From an uncultured Chloroflexales bacterium (GTDB taxonomy: Bacteria > Chloroflexota > Chloroflexia > Chloroflexales > Chloroflexaceae), in the NCBI GenBank assembly GCA_937902315.1, contig CALGUG010000065.1, positions 129,420 through 193,419 of the forward strand: DNA of 64,000 nucleotides, in the 5' to 3' direction. The position numbers and the translations under genes are program-made. The notes beneath the pieces are model-generated. The model saw nothing but the letters and a program-made list of their open reading frames with translations. It was not told where the DNA came from and ran no database searches. Numbering within the stretch: the first letter of the stretch is position 1; each line of letters starts with the position of its first letter. This document shows, piece by piece, positions 7,672 through 16,236 of the stretch.

Positions 7672-10600
7672 ATGAGCCAAAACGTCACACTGATAACCGC
7701 ACCAGCAGGCGCAGGCAAAAGCGCCTCCATCATCGAACGACTTCGCCAGCCCAACACGGGTCAAACGCTTGTGGTTGTGCCCGACCGCCTTCAACGCGAT
7801 CAGTTCAAAAGCGCGGTGAAGGATCTGCGCCAGGTCCACAGCGTCCACTTCTATGGGCTGGTGCGTTCACTGCTGCGCCGCCTCGAGTACGAACCACAAG
7901 ACCTGAGCAATAGCGTGCGTTTCGGTGTGATTCGTTCGCTCATCCATGATCTTGTCCAAGAAGGGCGCCTGCCCTATCTGCAACAAGCCTATCACAAAAG
8001 CGGTCTGATCAGCCAAATCATCGCGGTGATCGACGCCTTGGGCGAAGGTAATAGCGATGTTAGCCAGCTTGCCCAAGCGGGCCTGCGCCCCTACGACGCC
8101 GAGATCGCGCTGATCTATCAACGCTATTGTGATTGGCAGCTCGAAACCAACAGCGCCGACGAGATCGGGAGCGTGCGTCTCTGCGTTCAGGCTTTGGAAG
8201 CAATCCCCGATCTTATCTCGGGCTACGAGCTGCTAGTGATCGACGGCTTCGACCAATTCCCGCCGATCCAGTTACAGCTCTTCAAGCTGCTCAGCCAGCA
8301 AATGCCCCAAACCCTAATCACTCTCACGCACGACCAGAGCGGGCGACCCGCGCTTCATCGCTTTCAACGCACCTTCGAGGCACTGAACAAAACCTTTCGG
8401 CCTAAAATCGAACCTTTACCGCTCTCAGAGCCAAAGAATCCGCTGCATATTCTAGCGCAACGCATCTTCCGCCACGAGCAGCAGCCGCCCATCGCCCACA
8501 ATGGAGCGATCCACTTTATTGAGGCGGCCGACCGCGAGCGCGAAGTTCGCGCGGTACTGCGGCGCGTCCATAGGCTGCTTCAGCAGGGCAATCCACCCGA
8601 ACAGATCGCGATTATGTTGCGTAGCGAAGGCGAATACACCCCCTTACTGCGCGAGATCGCCCAAGAATATCAGCTCCCACTCAGCATGTGGCACGGCCAA
8701 AATCTAGCTCACGAGCCACTAGTAGTCGCCCTGCAGAGCGCTCTACAGCTCTCGCTCGACAACTATCCGCGCCGCACCTTAATCGATGTCTGGCGCGCCC
8801 GCAGCCAAGCTGATCTTCCACCCGGTATTTTACCCGAACCGCTCGCCGACCCCGAGCTCGATTGGGGCTGGGCCGCCAGCCAACTCGATCGCCTCACCCG
8901 CAGGCACGGAATTGGAAGCGGCTATGAGCGCATGAGACAAGCTCTGCTTCAGCAGATCGAAAAGGGCGCAGAGCAAGTGCTAGTACTCGACGATGACGAG
9001 CAGCCCGACCTTCCTACAAGCGAGCTCAGCCCGGCCGATGCAGCGCGGCTCTTACAGATTCTCGAAGCCTTCCAGGCTTGGATGAGCCCGCCCGAAAGCG
9101 CAACCATCGACGAATACTGCAATTGGGTCAGACTGCGCAGCCTCGGCTTCGGCGGCTTGAATCTGCTGACAACGGAAGAATCCCAGAAAACACAGGACGA
9201 AGCGCTCGAAGAAGACGAGTCGGCAGAACCAGATGCGTTGCTGCAGCCACTCTTGGAGGAGCTGAGCGAATGTTTCCAGCGAATCTTCGAAGAGTTGCAA
9301 ACCAGCGCCCGCCTCTTGCAGCGCGGCCCGGTCAACTACGAAGTCTTTTTGGCCGAACTGAACGGCGCGATCGCAACCGCCCGCTACGGCCACATCGACC
9401 CACAAGCGGGTTATGTAGCAGTCGTTCCAGTTTTGGCGACTCGTGGCCTCAACTTCGCCCATATTCTGCTTCTGGGCCTCAACGAAGGCGAGTTTCCCCT
9501 CACCCTGCCCGATCCACCGCTCTATAGCCGACGTGAACGCCTGAAGCTCAAACAGCTCGGCATCGAGATCAGCACACCCGACCCTGCCGACGAGCAGTCG
9601 ATCTTTTACGAAGCTTTGACCCGCGCCCGCCAAAGCATCACCTTCAGTCGAACCTATCTCGACCCGAGCGGCAACTATATTCCGCCCTCGCCCTATCTGC
9701 GCGCCGTTCAGACCCTCGTTCAACCCGAAGAAGGCGATACAACGCGGATCCAAGCGGGCAAGGTAGCTGGTTTAGAAGATGCGGTCAGCGCCAGCGAATT
9801 CTTGATCGCGCTGGCCAACCACGAGCAGCCAACGCCACTCGCTGCCCAGCACACAACTCCCTTCGACCAGCGCCTCTGGCAGCATGTGCAATTCGCCAGC
9901 GAGATCGAGCGCACACGCGAGCAGAATCAAGGCTTCGGGCCCTTCGAAGGCATAATCGAACAAGCCGATCTGAACGCTCAGCTCGCCCACATGTTTGGCC
10001 CGCGCTACACCTGGAGCGCTAGCCAGCTCAACGACTACATCACCTGTCCGTTTATCTTCTTTGGGCGCTATGTGCTCAAGATCAATGTGCCCAAAGAGCC
10101 AGAGGTATCGCTGCAACAACGTAGCTCTGCAGCCCTAAGCGGTCTGATCGAACACGCGATCTTGGCCGAAACAGTGCGACGTTGGCGCGATCGACAGCTC
10201 GCACCCGTGCCCGCCAACGAAGCCGAGTTGATCGCGCACTTCCACGCTAGCGCCGACCTAGTGCTCAGCGATGCACCCAGCCAGTTCGGCTTCGAAACCG
10301 ACCGCTTCTGGCAGTGGGATAGCCACACCATGCGACAGCGGCTTGAACGAGCCTTGCGCCGTAGCATCAACGAAGGTGGCACGTGGAGCCAGTTCGTCCC
10401 TGCCGCAGTCGAGCAGGTTTTTGGTGCCAACGGCATTCGCCCGCTCGAAGTCGAAACCTCAGCCGGAAGAGTGCGCATCAAAGGGCGAATCGACCGCATC
10501 GATCAACATCCCGAAGATGCTAGCCTCGCCATTATCGACTACAAAAAAGGCTCAGGCTTGCGCCCGCTGCGAGATACCGAAGAGGGCTACGACATCCAAC

Positions 10601-10878
10601 TGCCGATTTATCTAATGGCCGCCGAACAGGTGCTGCCGCTCGGCGCACATCAGAAAGTCGCTCAAGCGGCCTACTTCCAACTAGGCAGCGGCAAATTCTC
10701 CCCGCCCCTCACCGCCGAGCGCTGGCTCGACATCGAAGCCATCGTGCTCGAACGCATCGCCGAGGTGCTCGACAAGGTGCGCTCAGGCGACTACCATGTC
10801 CAACCGCGCCGCACCTGCCCGAATTACTGCGCCTTCAGCAACATCTGCCGCGTCAATCTAGCTAAAACAGAGAGCTAG
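7672..10878 (+). CDS. addB: AddB/RexB-type ATP-dependent nuclease subunit
   Basis: A 1068-residue protein. The N-terminus has a Walker A APAGAGKS and LVVPDRLQRDQF, as in AddB helicase-like domains; the middle has inactivated-helicase features such as GLNEGEFP. The C-terminal nuclease domain carries the RecB-family motif GRIDRID with IIDYKKG about 15 residues later (PD-(D/E)XK nuclease core). An upstream Cys (YITCPF, about 780) with a terminal C-x3-C-x5-C cluster gives the four cysteines of the AddB iron-sulfur nuclease clamp. AddB pairs with AddA to resect double-strand breaks for recombination. No addA lies on either side, unlike the usual addAB operon. An in-frame ATG at 7660 is possible, but it overlaps the -10 box. 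Confidence 0.85.
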   Translation: MSQNVTLITAPAGAGKSASIIERLRQPNTGQTLVVVPDRLQRDQFKSAVKDLRQVHSVHFYGLVRSLLRRLEYEPQDLSNSVRFGVIRSLIHDLVQEGRLPYLQQAYHKSGLISQIIAVIDALGEGNSDVSQLAQAGLRPYDAEIALIYQRYCDWQLETNSADEIGSVRLCVQALEAIPDLISGYELLVIDGFDQFPPIQLQLFKLLSQQMPQTLITLTHDQSGRPALHRFQRTFEALNKTFRPKIEPLPLSEPKNPLHILAQRIFRHEQQPPIAHNGAIHFIEAADREREVRAVLRRVHRLLQQGNPPEQIAIMLRSEGEYTPLLREIAQEYQLPLSMWHGQNLAHEPLVVALQSALQLSLDNYPRRTLIDVWRARSQADLPPGILPEPLADPELDWGWAASQLDRLTRRHGIGSGYERMRQALLQQIEKGAEQVLVLDDDEQPDLPTSELSPADAARLLQILEAFQAWMSPPESATIDEYCNWVRLRSLGFGGLNLLTTEESQKTQDEALEEDESAEPDALLQPLLEELSECFQRIFEELQTSARLLQRGPVNYEVFLAELNGAIATARYGHIDPQAGYVAVVPVLATRGLNFAHILLLGLNEGEFPLTLPDPPLYSRRERLKLKQLGIEISTPDPADEQSIFYEALTRARQSITFSRTYLDPSGNYIPPSPYLRAVQTLVQPEEGDTTRIQAGKVAGLEDAVSASEFLIALANHEQPTPLAAQHTTPFDQRLWQHVQFASEIERTREQNQGFGPFEGIIEQADLNAQLAHMFGPRYTWSASQLNDYITCPFIFFGRYVLKINVPKEPEVSLQQRSSAALSGLIEHAILAETVRRWRDRQLAPVPANEAELIAHFHASADLVLSDAPSQFGFETDRFWQWDSHTMRQRLERALRRSINEGGTWSQFVPAAVEQVFGANGIRPLEVETSAGRVRIKGRIDRIDQHPEDASLAIIDYKKGSGLRPLRDTEEGYDIQLPIYLMAAEQVLPLGAHQKVAQAAYFQLGSGKFSPPLTAERWLDIEAIVLERIAEVLDKVRSGDYHVQPRRTCPNYCAFSNICRVNLAKTES

Positions 10879-11182
10879 CTCTGCATTTATATTCTCCTAG
10901 AGCCTTTTTTTCTCGTAAATTCCTCCATTTTAGGCGTTTCTTCTTAGTACGCGAAACGGTATATAGGTGCTTTATCGCACAAATCCGTAGCCGTATCACA
11001 TCCAGCGCTCATGCTAGCTGGCCTGCTAAAGCCTCGTTTCAAGCCGTCGGCCTCGGAGCTTTTACAAATAGAGCTACATATTAGTGGCCTAAAGCTTGCT
11101 ATATGGATTAGCACGTGGTTTGACCATCGTCATGTAGGGGCATGACATCAGAAATTGGTCAAATTACTTGGAGGAATATGCT
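10879..11182 (+). other. Intergenic stretch without a recognisable gene
   Basis: About 300 bp between addB and the SRPBCC gene. No open frame with a ribosome site, no copy of repeat type A or B and no strong hairpin seen. It presumably carries the promoter of the downstream gene. Confidence 0.5.
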
Positions 11183-11623
11183 ATGGCAAAATTTCAGCAA
11201 CAGATCAAGATCGACGCACCCATGGATCATGTCTGGAAGATGATGCTCAACCCCGCTACCTGGACGAGCTGGTTTCCCAACGTAGATTCGATCAGTGGCT
11301 TAACTACGGTTCAAAAGGGCGCCATCTTCCAATGGAAAGATGACAACAAATCTGGCACCGGCACAATCGCTGAGCTCGACCACGATCGAGGCCTGCTCAC
11401 CGTTGTGATCACGGGCGATGGCGAGCCTACGACCCATACGTTCGATCTCGACCGAGCTGGCGGCTTTTTTGGCCTCGGTGGCAACGATACCAAATTGACC
11501 TACGAACGCGAATACGATCCTGCCGGCGGTTTCTTGGGAGAATTCCTCAAGGGTGGCAATCCCGCCGACTCGATCCAAGTCAAACAAGTAGTCAAAAAAA
11601 TCAAGCAATTGGCGCAGGGCTAA
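11183..11623 (+). CDS. SRPBCC (START/polyketide cyclase-like) family protein
   Basis: A 146-residue protein with the helix-grip layout: an N-terminal strand FQQQIKIDAPMDHVWKMM, a WTSWFPNVDSI segment, a glycine-rich central sheet and a C-terminal amphipathic helix (VKQVVKKIKQLAQ). Such proteins bind hydrophobic ligands or act as dehydratase/cyclases; no catalytic signature allows a specific call. The ATG at 11183 is chosen because GGAGG lies 8 nt upstream; an earlier TTG overlaps that ribosome site. It is followed after 46 nt by a GlsB-type gene, probably on the same transcript. Confidence 0.82.
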   Translation: MAKFQQQIKIDAPMDHVWKMMLNPATWTSWFPNVDSISGLTTVQKGAIFQWKDDNKSGTGTIAELDHDRGLLTVVITGDGEPTTHTFDLDRAGGFFGLGGNDTKLTYEREYDPAGGFLGEFLKGGNPADSIQVKQVVKKIKQLAQG

Positions 11624-11669
11624 GTCTAAGTCGCACGAAGCTTTTCTGAATATCTAAGGATGTAAGTGT

Positions 11670-11930
11670 ATGGGACTCATTGCAACCATTGTCGTTGGCT
11701 TGATCGCAGGTTGGTTGACCGGTAAACTGATGAGCGGCGGAAGCTACGGCCTCATTCCAAACTTACTGCTCGGCATCGCTGGTTCAATCGTTGGCGGCTG
11801 GCTTACCTCTATCTTCTTGGGCGTCGACCTTATCTCCGGTTTCAACATCACTACAATCATTGTCTCCGTCATAGGCGCAGTTGTCGTGGTTGCCATTTAC
11901 CGTTTGATCACTCGGCGTTCCCTCACTTGA
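11670..11930 (+). CDS. GlsB/YeaQ/YmgE family small membrane protein
   Basis: An 86-residue, three-segment hydrophobic protein. The pattern GLIAGWLTGKLM, then GLIPNLLLGIAGSIVGGWL and a basic tail (ITRRS) matches the transglycosylase-associated family. AAGGA lies 9-10 nt upstream of the ATG. It is the second of three such proteins in the window and probably co-transcribed with the SRPBCC gene. Confidence 0.87.
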   Translation: MGLIATIVVGLIAGWLTGKLMSGGSYGLIPNLLLGIAGSIVGGWLTSIFLGVDLISGFNITTIIVSVIGAVVVVAIYRLITRRSLT

Positions 11931-12080
11931 TTTTACACAAGCTCACTCTGTACATCACACAATCGAATAAGCCTGATAACGCAAATATGCTCACAGAAAC
12001 TAGCATATTTGATAATTCAATTTGTGTGATAAGACAACGTAGCGTGTTGAAACTGTAACTCTTTTCGCCACTATCTCGTA

Positions 12081-12109
12081 TATACTTGCGTAGTCTACAG
12101 GTGACTACG
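12081..12109 (+). promoter_or_regulatory. -10 box and operator-like palindrome upstream of the SH3b gene
   Basis: TATACT (12081-12086) is followed at 12089 by CGTAGTC, a 7-nt loop and GACTACG (12103-12109), which would overlap the transcription start. No clear -35. Confidence 0.4.
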
Positions 12110-12140
12110 TCTCCTGGCCTGTTAGTTTAAGGAGTAGATC

Positions 12141-12746
12141 ATGTTGGGAAATATCTTCAACAAGGATAAGAACGACGACAAAGAGAACGAGAAAGAAGCA
12201 CAGCTTCAGGCAACCGTCAAGAATCTCACCGACCAGATCGCAAGCCTGCGCAAGGAATTGCAAGAGAAGAATACCAAGATCGAGCAATTGCAAAGCGAGG
12301 TCAATACGGCTAAAAAACAGGCAACCGATCTTCAAGGGCAGTTGAAGACCGCTCAAACTAGCAGCAGCAGTGCTAGCCAGAGCGCTCAAAAGGCCGCTTC
12401 TGATCTCCAAGCTAAGCTCAACAGCGCAAATGAGACGATCGCCCAGAAGGACAAACTGATTGCTGAATTACAAGCGAAGCTGGCCGCCGCTGGTAGCAGC
12501 GCGAGCGCGCCCAGCCTCCAGGTTGGCGGTCAAGCATGGGTAACCCGTGCGGGCGGCGGCAGCCTGCGTCTGCGCTCGGGCCCCGGTCTGAGCCACGATG
12601 TATTGGGCAATATCGCTCCCGGCTCACAACTGACCCTGTTGGAAGGCCCACAAGCCGCCGACAACTACAGCTGGTGGAAGGTTCGCACCACCGATAACCG
12701 CGAAGGTTGGGTAGCAGGCCAAGATCTGCGCACCGCTGCAGACTAA
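12141..12746 (+). CDS. Coiled-coil protein with C-terminal bacterial SH3 domain
   Basis: A 201-residue protein. A charged N-terminus leads into a long coiled coil with heptad-like spacing (about 20-120, rich in Q, K, E, A and S). A C-terminal SH3b domain (about 130-195) contains GSLRLRSGPGLSHDVLGNI and YSWWKVRTTDNREGWV, the hallmark spacing of SH3_3 domains that bind peptidoglycan or cell-surface ligands. No signal peptide or membrane segment is visible, which is odd for a wall-binding domain and suggests either a cytoplasmic role or export by an unknown path. AAGGAG precedes the ATG, and a clear terminator follows. Confidence 0.82.
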   Translation: MLGNIFNKDKNDDKENEKEAQLQATVKNLTDQIASLRKELQEKNTKIEQLQSEVNTAKKQATDLQGQLKTAQTSSSSASQSAQKAASDLQAKLNSANETIAQKDKLIAELQAKLAAAGSSASAPSLQVGGQAWVTRAGGGSLRLRSGPGLSHDVLGNIAPGSQLTLLEGPQAADNYSWWKVRTTDNREGWVAGQDLRTAAD

Positions 12747-12773
12747 TGCTTCGCTAACAAAAGACATAGCAAA

Positions 12774-12810
12774 AGGAGAGTGGTTGTCTGACCACTCTCC
12801 TCTCTTTATT
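12774..12810 (+). terminator. Rho-independent terminator of the SH3b gene
   Basis: AGGAGAGTGGT and its exact complement around a 6-nt loop, followed by a T-rich tail (TCTCTTTATT), 28 nt after the stop. Confidence 0.85.
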
Positions 12811-12859
12811 CCCCAAAATCCCCTCAGCTCGTCTGCAAGGTAGCATACGGCAAGGTCTC

Positions 12860-12935
12860 GCCCTCAAAAAAGTGCTCAACCGCGTCCGCCTACGGCTACA
12901 AACTCGGCCAAGCATCTCCAGCGTGGGTTATCTCG
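12860..12935 (-). repeat. Type B dispersed repeat, copy 3 (partial, reverse)
   Basis: The core appears in reverse (CGCGTCCGCCTACGGCTA, 12881-12898) with weak flanks. A type A element follows 110 bp later, one of several A-B neighbour pairs. Confidence 0.75.
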
Positions 12936-13045
12936 CAGCTATCGCTGCGACCTGCTTGGTGCAAGCACCAAGCCGGCTCAAACGCGACGCACCTGTTCGC
13001 AAGCGAGAAAGCGAAGGCAACAAAGATCTACTGAAGGTTAAATTG

Positions 13046-13165
13046 TACCAAATCCGGTTGATTAGGTTCTCTTTGGCCTTCGGCAGAGCGGAACGTGACT
13101 AGATCTTTCCCGGCTTTTCGTTTTTCTGAGCGAAGAGAATGCACATCTTTAAACGGATTTGGTAT
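13046..13165. repeat. Type A inverted-repeat element, 120 bp
   Basis: TACCAAATCCG at the left end and CGGATTTGGTA at the right, with the shared interior TTTGGCCTTCGGCAGAG. The hairpin found in other copies is missing here. Its right end falls on the stop codon of the ABC permease gene. Confidence 0.85.
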
Positions 13166-14721
13166 TAAGCCTTGGCGAGCTGACGGCGTGTGATAAGCAC
13201 AACCGCCACAAACGAGATAAGCGTTAAAATGCCAAGCGCCACCCAAGCCAGATACGAAGGCGAAATGCCGCGCAGCATGAGATTCTGCAGGCCGCTCACA
13301 CCGTGCGACATAGGGATGATGGTGCTGATGATCTGTGCTGGCAGGGCGAAGCTATCGAGCGAGATAAAGAAGCCACTGAAAAAGATCGACAGCAGCAAGG
13401 TGATCATCGCTAACTGAATAGCTTGGCTATCGGAAGATGACACCGCCGAGATCAAGAAGCCTATACCCAACGAGGCCAGAGTTAACAGGAAGCAGAGCAA
13501 GGCCAGTTGAAGCATATCACCTAAGAAAGGCACCCCCATCAGATAGAGACCACCGACCATCAGGGCTGTCATCAAAGCCACAAACAAGGTATAAGCGATG
13601 TATTTGCCCAGCAATAGCTGCGTTATGCTCACTGGCGCGACTCTGAAGACTTCGAAGGCACCCAACAAACGCTCGCGGATTAAGGCCAGCGCACCGAGCG
13701 TGATGGCGGTATGCTGCACCAGCAAGGCCAAAACGCCGGGCGTATAGTAGATCACCGCTTGATAGGCTTGGCCGCGCAGGTTGCTGTAGGTCTGGCGAAC
13801 GGGAGCCACCACGCGATCGGGGGGAAGCTCGATAAATAGGTTCAGCAGTTCCTCGATACGGGCCAACTCTTGGTTGGTATCGCGCACTTTATTCAAATGC
13901 TGATCGAGCGTGCCATCGCTGATCGAGCGATCGATCAGATCGATATTCTCCTTGGTTATGTCAATTCGACGACGCAGGTCTGCAAAATCGATTTTAGCCA
14001 ATATACTGGTCTCTTGGCGAGGGAGCTGACTCTCAAGGCGCTCAAGATCGGCTCGCAGCGTGCGCAAATCCTCTTGAGCTTCGCGCTGCTTTTCGGGTGT
14101 TGTCTGTTGTTCAAGCTCGAGGATCTGGACGCGCGTATCGACCAGACGCAGCTTAATTCCAGAGGCTTCTTGTTGGGCAGTCTCGGTCTGCTGCTGCAAG
14201 AAGGCCTTGTTGATCTCGTTCACTTGGGCGTAGGCGAGGTATTGGATCCAGCCCTCGGTGACGGGGTTGATCGCGTTTGAGAGGAACGAGATCTGCGGGC
14301 TTTCGCCACGTTGCACCATGCCCATCACATCGTCGGGAAAAACCTGAATCACATCGATCTCGCCGCTATCGAGCTGGGCCTGGGCACTATCAAGATCCTC
14401 GCTCACCCCAACGATTTGGAAATTTGTACCAGCCAAAGCACGGATTTGGTCGATCGAGATGCCTGGCACACCCCCCGGCGGCGTGATCAAAACGGTGCGC
14501 AAAACCGGATTGCTATTGCGGAAGGTTGTGCCAAATAAGAGCAATACCAGCAGCGGGCCACCGACCAAGCTCAAGATCAAGAGCGGTTGACGGCGCAGCT
14601 CGTAGAGCTCTTTCATCAAATAGGCGCGTACTCGGATCAGCCAACGCGTGAGCGCAAAGCGTGGTCGCTTTACAGGGCTGGCCGTTTGGACTGAGCGCTC
14701 AGGCGGATTGGTACTGCTCAT
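13165..14721 (-). CDS. ABC-2 type transporter permease
   Basis: A 518-residue protein. The N-terminal membrane segment (about 47-66) is followed by a large extracytoplasmic region (about 70-330) with a coiled-coil part (QQQTETAQQEASGIKLRLVDTRVQ...), then five hydrophobic segments (about 340-515), as in ABC-2 exporters of the YhgE/LinK-like or antibiotic-efflux class. The ATG at 14721 overlaps the end of the ATPase gene by 23 nt and has GGAGG 6 nt upstream, so the pair is translationally coupled. Exported substrate is unknown. The stop codon is shared with the end of a type A repeat. Confidence 0.87.
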   Translation of the reverse strand: MSSTNPPERSVQTASPVKRPRFALTRWLIRVRAYLMKELYELRRQPLLILSLVGGPLLVLLLFGTTFRNSNPVLRTVLITPPGGVPGISIDQIRALAGTNFQIVGVSEDLDSAQAQLDSGEIDVIQVFPDDVMGMVQRGESPQISFLSNAINPVTEGWIQYLAYAQVNEINKAFLQQQTETAQQEASGIKLRLVDTRVQILELEQQTTPEKQREAQEDLRTLRADLERLESQLPRQETSILAKIDFADLRRRIDITKENIDLIDRSISDGTLDQHLNKVRDTNQELARIEELLNLFIELPPDRVVAPVRQTYSNLRGQAYQAVIYYTPGVLALLVQHTAITLGALALIRERLLGAFEVFRVAPVSITQLLLGKYIAYTLFVALMTALMVGGLYLMGVPFLGDMLQLALLCFLLTLASLGIGFLISAVSSSDSQAIQLAMITLLLSIFFSGFFISLDSFALPAQIISTIIPMSHGVSGLQNLMLRGISPSYLAWVALGILTLISFVAVVLITRRQLAKA

Positions 14722-15694
14722 TGGCGTCCTCCTGCTGCATGATCCGAATGAAGACGTCGTCGTAACTGACCGGCAACTCGCCCGCGCTCGAAACCGTGAT
14801 CGCAGGGCCGTCCGGGTCCTCCAAGACGTTCAGCACCTCGGGCATCCATTCGCCCGCATCGTCGACCGTAACCTGTAAGTAACCCGGTTGATCCGACAGC
14901 GTACGAACAGCTTTGACCGGTTCGTAGCGGCTCAAAATCGAGACCGCTTCTCGCACACGGTTGGGGTCCTCTAAGACCATTTGAATGATCTCGCCGCCCA
15001 TCGCTTTGCGTTTGAGGTTTTCAGGCGTATCGACCGCCAATAAGCGTCCACGACGCATAACGGCGACACGATCGCAATAAACCGCCTCGCTCACAACTTG
15101 GGTGGTGATAAATAGAGTACGCCCCTCGTCGCGCAACTGGCGGAAGTAGTCCCAAAAGCGGCCACGCAAAACCGGGTCGATACCAGCGGTCGGCTCATCC
15201 GCAAACAAAAGAGCGGGGTCGTGCATCAATGCGCCAGCCAACATTAGACGGCGCTGCATACCACCCGAGAGCTGGCTGCCCAAGCGATTGCGGGCCTCGT
15301 AGAGCTCTACAAAGGCCAAAAGTTCGTTGAGACGCTTGCGCTGGGTTCGGCCCGATAGCCCATAGAGCGAGGCAACAAAGCTTGCGTTCTCGGCTACGGT
15401 TAGGTTGGGGTAGAGCACAAACTGTTGCGGGATATAGCCGATCTGCTCGCGATCTTCGGGGGTGAAGCTGGTTGGTTGTTTGCCCAAAACCCGTAACTGG
15501 CCTTTTTGGGGTGCGTACAGGCCCAAGGCGAGGCGAACCGTCGTGGTCTTGCCACAGCCGCTCGGCCCGATCATACCGAGGATCGAACCTTCGGGCAAGC
15601 TATAGGAGAGGTCGAAAACACCGGCACCTGGCCCAAAAATCAAGTCGACGTTTTGGGATTCGATAGCAACAGCATTGGAGCGTACAGCACTCAT
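14699..15694 (-). CDS. ABC transporter ATP-binding protein
   Basis: A 331-residue protein with all ABC ATPase motifs: Walker A GPSGCGKTT (about 42-50), Q-loop near YIPQQFVLYPNLTV, signature LSGGMQRRLMLAGALMHDP, Walker B LLFADEPTAGIDP and the H-loop region. The C-terminal extension of about 90 residues (from METRA-like MGGEIIQMVLEDPNRV) is typical of ATPases that drive ABC-2 exporters. It is the first gene of a two-gene operon with the permease. Substrate not determinable. Confidence 0.92.
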   Translation of the reverse strand: MSAVRSNAVAIESQNVDLIFGPGAGVFDLSYSLPEGSILGMIGPSGCGKTTTVRLALGLYAPQKGQLRVLGKQPTSFTPEDREQIGYIPQQFVLYPNLTVAENASFVASLYGLSGRTQRKRLNELLAFVELYEARNRLGSQLSGGMQRRLMLAGALMHDPALLFADEPTAGIDPVLRGRFWDYFRQLRDEGRTLFITTQVVSEAVYCDRVAVMRRGRLLAVDTPENLKRKAMGGEIIQMVLEDPNRVREAVSILSRYEPVKAVRTLSDQPGYLQVTVDDAGEWMPEVLNVLEDPDGPAITVSSAGELPVSYDDVFIRIMQQEDANEQYQSA

Positions 15695-15819
15695 AAGCTG
15701 GTTGTCCTATACAAAAGGCTTTCGGTAGGTTTAAGTATAACAGATCGCTGAAATTTAGAATAGGCCATTTGAGCTTCAAGAGAATGAAATTTGCCTCTTT
15801 TGCTGCTTTCCCGTGTTTT

Positions 15820-15940
15820 GTCTTCCGGCACTACGAAAGCTCGCCGGTTGTGAGGTGGTTTCTCCACACAGATAGAAGCCTCTTTTGGAGGGCGGGATGT
15901 TGGTAGCCGAAGGCGGACGCGGTTGAGAGCACATGGATGG
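15820..15940 (+). repeat. Type B dispersed repeat, copy 4
   Basis: GGGCGGGATGTTGGTAGCCGAAGGCGGACGCG (15892-15921 region) with one change in the core, preceded by a TTTCTCCACACAG block as in the 50848 copy. A degenerate right end of type A (AAACGGATTCGG) follows near 16050. No gene seen in 15695-16080. Confidence 0.8.
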
Positions 15941-16080
15941 AAGAGAACAAACCGCCAACTAGAGCGCCAAACGAATTACACGAATGTGGTTTCAAGGCTT
16001 GCTGAAGCTGTTTACCAAAATATGTTGTAGCGATACGCGAATGCTCTCAAACGGATTCGGCTGGAAACAACATTTGCCAC

Positions 16081-16131
16081 TTGACTTTTTGTCATTTATA
16101 CACTATATTGTTAGTGTAAATTAAACACTAA
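16081..16131 (+). promoter_or_regulatory. Strong promoter with operator-like palindrome for the J-kinase/VWA/PurA-like operon
   Basis: TTGACT (16081-16086), a 17-bp spacer and TATATT (16104-16109). Immediately after, TTAGTGT and ACACTAA (16111-16117 and 16125-16131) form a perfect 7-bp inverted repeat over the expected start of transcription. A further ACACTA overlaps the -10 box, so three half-sites occur. This layout fits repression by a dimeric regulator; the regulator is not identified. Confidence 0.75.
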
Positions 16132-16236
16132 TTCGAGTATCAAGAATACTTCGATAGTAACGCTTGTTTTGGGGTCTCTTGGAAGAGCGACCTTTGGCTT
16201 TTTATTGCCAAAAACAGGTACAAACGAGGTTTAGCG

